From Candidatus Zixiibacteriota bacterium (GTDB taxonomy: Bacteria > Zixibacteria > MSB-5A5 > GN15 > FEB-12), in contig JAJRZL010000292.1 of the NCBI GenBank assembly GCA_024275255.1, positions 1 through 32,978 of the forward strand: a DNA stretch of 32,978 nucleotides, written 5' to 3'. Positions 28,170 through 32,978 of this stretch are shown one piece after another (position 1 is the first letter of the stretch; each line of letters opens with the position of its first letter). The notes under the pieces are model-generated. The model worked only from the letters and a program-made list of their open reading frames with translations. It did not search any database and was not told the origin of the DNA. A program made the position numbers and the translations under genes.

Positions 28170-28195
28170 GTGTATTAGGTATTCAGCTAATACAC
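28170..28195 (+). repeat. Inverted repeat immediately upstream of the dockerin gene SD
   Basis: GTGTATTAG-gtattcag-CTAATACAC: 9-bp perfect arms. Confidence 0.8.
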
Positions 28196-28218
28196 AATAA
28201 TAGTTAGTGGAGGTTGTT

Positions 28219-31200
28219 ATGGGTAAAGGACGATGGTTGGTGACGGTAGTTGTTGTACCACTGCTTCTCTCTTTTCTTGCCATACCTGTGTTATTGCAGG
28301 CTGGTGATGGCAATGAAAAGCAGTCTCACGTAGTTACTGGTGATCCTTTTTTAGCACCATCAGGTGATGAAGGGGGAAATGCAAATGTCTCGGAGGGGCT
28401 GGAGAATTTTATTCCACCACAGGATGACGAGAATAATATTGAAGTGTTGCCGATGCTTGGTAACAGCGCTGACAATCCCAGGGTTAATGTCATGCCGGGA
28501 AAAGGGGTCGGACGCGGTGCTCCCTATGCCTGGCCCGGTCATTCTCTGATAATTTGGGGGAATGTACACAATGGTACTCCACCATACACCTATACATGGG
28601 ATTTTGGTGACGGGAGTGCCCCGGTTTCCGGTACGGTAAGTAATCCGAAGTACATTAATGTGACACATGCCTATGCTACCATTGGTGATAAGAATGCTGT
28701 ACTCACAGTGACCGATGCGGATGGGAACTTCGATGTGGACACTGTTAAAATTCAAGTGCGTTCGTATGAAAGAGAAGTCGAAGTGAATGCTGCTATCGAG
28801 AATGGTTTGCGGTATTTGTACCTTCATCAGCAAGCCGATGGCAGGTGGGATTATAGCAGCTATGATGTGGCAGCTACGGCTCAGGCAGTCTTATGTTTTG
28901 AAAATCAAGGGTATATACCGACTGATGATTATGACAAGGATATTTATGCCGAATATGTAAAAGCCGGACTTGACTATATCACTGCTCATTTGGGGTCAGT
29001 GAGCATTGGTATGCAAGGTGCCGGTGATCCGGAAGAAGATGCCCCGGGGAATACTGATCACAATGGAATAGGAGTGTATCCTGCAGCATCACAACCAGTT
29101 TATACTGTTGGTATGGTTCTGATGGCAATGGTTAGCTCCAATGCTCCCAATATGGTGGCTCCCAATGGACCAGTTAATGTAGTTGGTCGTACATATTATG
29201 ATATAGTTGTCGATATGGTTGACTGGTGTGCCTGGGCACAGAATGAACCTACCTCTTCATGTCGTCGAGGTGGGTGGAGATATAGTGCTAATTATGGTTC
29301 TTCAGATAATTCTGTTTCCCAGTGGCCCGCTATTGGACTGGAAGCAGCCGAGACCAACTGGGGTATTGAAGCACCACCCTTTGTCAAATCCGAATTATTA
29401 TCCTGGATTAATACTTCACAATTGGGTGATGGTCGATTCTATTATATTTGTTGGAGGTGGGCTGCTGGACCGATGGCGGTTACTGGTGCCGGGGTATGTG
29501 AAATGGCGTATGTGGATATTCAATCATCTGAAGCCCGGTTTCAGAACTCTCTCTCGTATTTAGAAAATCACTTAAATTCAAGTAACGGATTCTATTATGC
29601 CATGTACTCAATTTCCAAAGGGTGTCGTATTGCTGACCCTCCGGTAAATGCCATGCCCGGAGGGTTAGACTGGTACGACTCATACTGCACCTATCTACTG
29701 GCAACCCAAAATGCTGATGGAAGCTGGCCTGTACATTATTGGGGACTTATGGATACCGAATGGGCGATACTTGTATTAGAGCAGAATGTTCATTTGAGTC
29801 CTGTTGCCGTTATTAATGCTCCTGATTCCGTAGCTCCGGGAGTTCCGTTTGATGTTGACGGTTCCGGTTCGTACCACCCTTCCTCTGACCGGGAAATTGT
29901 CGAGTGGTTATGGGATTTTGATAAGGATGATGGTGTTGACTGGGATAATCCTGATACGGATGTTGTTGCGTTTTCACATCCCGGCTATTCGTTACCCGAC
30001 TCGGTCTTTGCCGATACCCATACTATTTCCCTGCGGGTTGCTGATGATGGTGGTCCTACGGGAGATACCTTGTTTGGCACAGCAGAGCACACAGTTATTG
30101 TCAGTCGTGTCAATCATGCTCCTATTGCAGATGCCGGTGGTCCATATTCCGGGAAGGTTGGAGACTTGATTTGTCTGGATGCCACCGGGTCTCATGATGA
30201 TGATTCCGGTGACTATATCGCGGCTTACTTCTGGGATGTTGATGGTAATGGTTGTTTCCCGCCACCGTATGATACCTGTAATGACCCCATGGACTGCACA
30301 GATTCGGTTTGTTGCCGGGTGTGGAGTTATGAATATTCCGGCTATGTCGGGTTAGTTGTTCGGGATAAGTGGGGCGCTTATTCCGATGAAGCGTCTGCCT
30401 ATGTGAAGATAGATATTTCATGGGTTGATGTTGGGGTAGAAGATGCCGACATTTCTTTCTCAGGTGGTGGCGCTATTGATGACACTATCACCGTTACTGC
30501 AGCGATTCATGCCGTTGCTGATGTAGATACGACATTGCCACCAGTACGGGTTCGTTTCTACGATGGTGACCCGAGCATTTCCGGTTGGACCCAGATTGGT
30601 AATGACCAGATTATTTACGATATGGATTCCGGTGATGTGGAGATTGTACAGGCACAGTTTGTCTGTGAGGATACCTCTACGCATGACATCTTTGTTGTTG
30701 TTGATCCCGATGATGAGTTGTCGGAGTTCGATGAACATAACAACGTGGCATCCAAAACATTTGAGTGCGCCGGTTGTGATGATGCTACCCTGATTATCGT
30801 ACCTGACCCGATGTATATTTTCTATGCCAACAATGTTACTGACAAACGAGCATATATCTATTTCGGCGACTGGACCAATGGATACGAACCACATGATATT
30901 GTCGAAAACACTGTTCGGGTCAATGACTCTCTTGTACCCACCATGTTTGAGATTTTACCAACCGAACCACTTTTCCCGGGTGAAAATCTTCGTATCAGAA
31001 TTGATATCAGACCGTTTCTCCTCGGCTATGGTTGGGTGTGGGATACTTCTTATGTCGCATACTCTGTGACCGGTAAATATACTGACAGCACGGAATTTGC
31101 CGCCTGCGGAACGTTCGAATTATTTGGTCATATTACCGGTGATGTAAATATGGATAATGAAGTAAATGTAACTGATATTGGGGTACTGGTTGACTTCCTG

Positions 31201-31308
31201 TTTAATGGTGGTCAACTGCCGGGTGATATCAGGGCTGCCGATGTAGATCATAACGGAATTGTCAATGTCGGTGACCTGTCCGAACTTATCGCAATTATCT
31301 TTATGTAG
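28219..31308 (+). CDS. Large secreted protein: signal peptide, PKD domain, terpenoid-cyclase/prenyltransferase-like alpha-toroid repeats, further PKD domains, CARDB-like domain, C-terminal type I dockerin
   Basis: PYTYTWDFGDGSAPVSG (PKD); AIENGLRYLYLHQQADGRWDYSSYDVAATAQAVLCFENQGY and YDSYCTYLLATQNADGSWPVHYW (toroid repeats); VEDADISFSGGGAIDDTITVTAAIHA...DPDDELSEFDEHNNVA (CARDB-like); GDVNMDNEVNVTDIGVLVDFLFNGGQLPGDIRAADVDHNGIVNVGDLSELIAIIFM (dockerin). ATG 28219 has GGAGG 5 nt upstream. Confidence 0.88.
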   Translation: MGKGRWLVTVVVVPLLLSFLAIPVLLQAGDGNEKQSHVVTGDPFLAPSGDEGGNANVSEGLENFIPPQDDENNIEVLPMLGNSADNPRVNVMPGKGVGRGAPYAWPGHSLIIWGNVHNGTPPYTYTWDFGDGSAPVSGTVSNPKYINVTHAYATIGDKNAVLTVTDADGNFDVDTVKIQVRSYEREVEVNAAIENGLRYLYLHQQADGRWDYSSYDVAATAQAVLCFENQGYIPTDDYDKDIYAEYVKAGLDYITAHLGSVSIGMQGAGDPEEDAPGNTDHNGIGVYPAASQPVYTVGMVLMAMVSSNAPNMVAPNGPVNVVGRTYYDIVVDMVDWCAWAQNEPTSSCRRGGWRYSANYGSSDNSVSQWPAIGLEAAETNWGIEAPPFVKSELLSWINTSQLGDGRFYYICWRWAAGPMAVTGAGVCEMAYVDIQSSEARFQNSLSYLENHLNSSNGFYYAMYSISKGCRIADPPVNAMPGGLDWYDSYCTYLLATQNADGSWPVHYWGLMDTEWAILVLEQNVHLSPVAVINAPDSVAPGVPFDVDGSGSYHPSSDREIVEWLWDFDKDDGVDWDNPDTDVVAFSHPGYSLPDSVFADTHTISLRVADDGGPTGDTLFGTAEHTVIVSRVNHAPIADAGGPYSGKVGDLICLDATGSHDDDSGDYIAAYFWDVDGNGCFPPPYDTCNDPMDCTDSVCCRVWSYEYSGYVGLVVRDKWGAYSDEASAYVKIDISWVDVGVEDADISFSGGGAIDDTITVTAAIHAVADVDTTLPPVRVRFYDGDPSISGWTQIGNDQIIYDMDSGDVEIVQAQFVCEDTSTHDIFVVVDPDDELSEFDEHNNVASKTFECAGCDDATLIIVPDPMYIFYANNVTDKRAYIYFGDWTNGYEPHDIVENTVRVNDSLVPTMFEILPTEPLFPGENLRIRIDIRPFLLGYGWVWDTSYVAYSVTGKYTDSTEFAACGTFELFGHITGDVNMDNEVNVTDIGVLVDFLFNGGQLPGDIRAADVDHNGIVNVGDLSELIAIIFM

Positions 31309-31346
31309 TCGCATGGCTATGCATATGTGATACAAGCGCTTGGAAG

Positions 31347-31381
31347 AAGAGGCTCGTTTGGTGTGAATGAGCCTCTTTTTG
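31347..31381 (+). terminator. Intrinsic terminator after the dockerin protein gene
   Basis: AAGAGGCTC-gtttggtgtgaat-GAGCCTCTT followed by TTT; 9-bp perfect stem plus T-run. Confidence 0.88.
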
Positions 31382-31536
31382 TATATCTCCGAATGAAAAT
31401 CTCACAATGAAGATTTATAAACATCTGTGAAGATACCACTTTATTTTCGGGAACCTATTACAAATCATGTTGTTTCATGTTTTATGGATCGATAATAGAT
31501 TAAATAAACCTATTAATTCTCATTTTGGAGGTACGG

Positions 31537-31968
31537 ATGCGTACAATCACGACAGTGGTCGCTGCCTTGTTATTGGTAATAGCGGGGAGCTCTTTCATCA
31601 ACGCCGGGAATGTTACGAAAACAGTAGAAACGGGGAGAAAGGCTACATTTACCGGTAAGCTTGTATGCCTTGGTTGCGACTTGAAAATGACCGAAGGCGC
31701 TCATGCTGAATGTAAAACATACGGTCACCGCCATGCCCTGAAAACCAGTGATGGCAAGTATATCAATTTCCTGGAAAATAAATATTCGGAAGTATTGCTG
31801 AATGGTGACGAGTACGGTAATAAAACTGTTACCGTGGAGGGTACTTATTATGCCAATGCCGATATGCTTGATGTCCATTCGTTTACTGTGGACGGAAAAC
31901 AAAAAGGATGGTGCGGTAGCTGTAAGAAAATGGATAGCTGTCCGTATAAAAAATCCGGTTTAATGTAA
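31537..31968 (+). CDS. Secreted small Cys-rich protein, possibly metal-binding or redox
   Basis: Signal peptide MRTITTVVAALLLVIAGSSFINAG; LVCLGCDLK, AECKTYGHRHALK and WCGSCKKMDSCPYKK motifs; SD GGAGG upstream of ATG 31537. Confidence 0.75.
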   Translation: MRTITTVVAALLLVIAGSSFINAGNVTKTVETGRKATFTGKLVCLGCDLKMTEGAHAECKTYGHRHALKTSDGKYINFLENKYSEVLLNGDEYGNKTVTVEGTYYANADMLDVHSFTVDGKQKGWCGSCKKMDSCPYKKSGLM

Positions 31969-32037
31969 ATACTGGCCTCAGCAACAGGTCAACCATCATC
32001 AATACGATACGGTGTGATAGGTAATATTATATATGAT

Positions 32038-32081
32038 TGTATCGGGGAGTACTACACAATTGTAGATTATAACCCGATACA
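32038..32081 (+). repeat. Nested inverted repeat upstream of the DUF255 gene
   Basis: Outer TGTATCGGG/CCCGATACA (32038-32046 / 32073-32081), inner CTACA-caat-TGTAG (32052-32065). Confidence 0.65.
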
Positions 32082-32223
32082 TGAGTATATCGATACGGGT
32101 AATGCCAAATTCGATAAGCTTTTCTCTTTATCATACCACAAGTCGAAAGCTCTGTTTATTAGAGCCTTCATATTCGGTTATGGTAGATAACATTATATAA
32201 TAAACTAAGTCTATGAATTATTA

Positions 32224-32978
32224 ATGAGAAATAGTGTGTACAATTATAAGAAAATGATATTCATCATAGTGATTACTTTCCTGTTAAGTCAAAATACATG
32301 CGTGAAGAGTGAAGAAAAGGAAACGAACATGCAACAGACAGATATCGCTGACTCCAAATATACCAATCACCTGATAAATGAAAACTCGCCATACCTGCTC
32401 TCTCATGCCCATAACCCGGTCAATTGGTATCCGTGGGGAGAAGAAGCACTCGCCAAAGCAAAAGCGGAGGATAAGCCGATTTTCCTGTCTATTGGGTATG
32501 CTGCCTGTCACTGGTGTCATGTGATGGAACGAGAATCATTTGAGAACGAAGAAATTGCTGCAATTCTCAACGAACATTTCATCAGTATTAAAGTCGACCG
32601 GGAACAACGCCCTGACCTTGATCATATCTATATGTCATTTACCACTGCTCTTACCGGTCGTGGTGGATGGCCCATGTCAGTTTTTCTCACTCCGGACTTG
32701 AAACCATTCTTTGCCGGAACTTATTTCCCCCCGGATGATCGCTATGGCCGCCCCGGTTTCAAACGGATACTGACCGAGATTGCAGCTACCTACCGGGATA
32801 ATCGACAGGCTATCTATGAGTCATCGGATAAGATTTTTCAGGAAGTGAGTGGTTATCTTACTCGTCAGGCTGTTGCTCCCGGTAATCTTAATTCTGATGT
32901 TCTTGCAAAAAGCGCCAAAGCATTGATGAGCGGGTTTGATAAGGTACATGGCGGATTCGGCGATGCTCCCAAGTTTCC
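32224..32978 (+). CDS. DUF255/YyaL-type thioredoxin-like protein with N-terminal signal/anchor, truncated at window end
   Basis: Manual translation: [31 protein letters not shown]...[59 protein letters not shown]...[42 protein letters not shown]; open to window end. Confidence 0.9.
   Translation, partial: MRNSVYNYKKMIFIIVITFLLSQNTCVKSEEKETNMQQTDIADSKYTNHLINENSPYLLSHAHNPVNWYPWGEEALAKAKAEDKPIFLSIGYAACHWCHVMERESFENEEIAAILNEHFISIKVDREQRPDLDHIYMSFTTALTGRGGWPMSVFLTPDLKPFFAGTYFPPDDRYGRPGFKRILTEIAATYRDNRQAIYESSDKIFQEVSGYLTRQAVAPGNLNSDVLAKSAKALMSGFDKVHGGFGDAPKF

Noticed and set aside
28150-28200. Possible GEMM (c-di-GMP-I) riboswitch upstream of the dockerin gene
   Set aside because: Only superficial GGCC/GGGAAACG similarity; conserved GEMM core segments not found. 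Left as an unassigned structured leader.
1-32978. CRISPR arrays, tRNA/rRNA genes, transposases, phage genes, toxin-antitoxin pairs
   Set aside because: Looked for on both strands; no regularly spaced repeats, RNA gene signatures or mobile-element proteins seen.

Overview
The window is dominated by a long, compact + strand flagellar operon (about 3.5-27.75 kb). Gene order is MotE-like protein, fliK, flgD, a TIGR02530-like protein, flgE, fliL, fliM, fliN, fliO, fliP, fliQ, fliR, flhB, flhA, flhF, flhG, fliA (sigma-28), two small flagellar-associated hypotheticals, a DUF2225 protein, three tandem PilZ-domain proteins, two hypotheticals, two CheY-like receivers and a FapA/DUF342 protein. Left of it, on the - strand, is a two-subunit ABC exporter (second subunit truncated by the window edge). 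Right of it are a large secreted toroid/PKD/CARDB/dockerin protein, a Cys-rich secreted protein and the 5' part of a DUF255/YyaL-type thioredoxin-like protein. The most interesting signal is upstream of the ABC exporter on the - strand: a near-consensus promoter, a perfect Shine-Dalgarno, a 25-codon leader ORF and an intrinsic terminator. A 7-nt segment inside the leader ORF is identical to the 3' arm of that terminator, so it can pair with the 5' arm as an anti-terminator. This is the geometry of ribosome-mediated transcription attenuation, as known for bmrB-bmrCD of Bacillus subtilis. A second strong promoter plus an SD-led 24-codon ORF and a hairpin lie in the leader of the dockerin protein. 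Strong hairpins also sit in the longer intergenic gaps of the flagellar operon. Product assignments come from reading the translations by eye; no database search was run.
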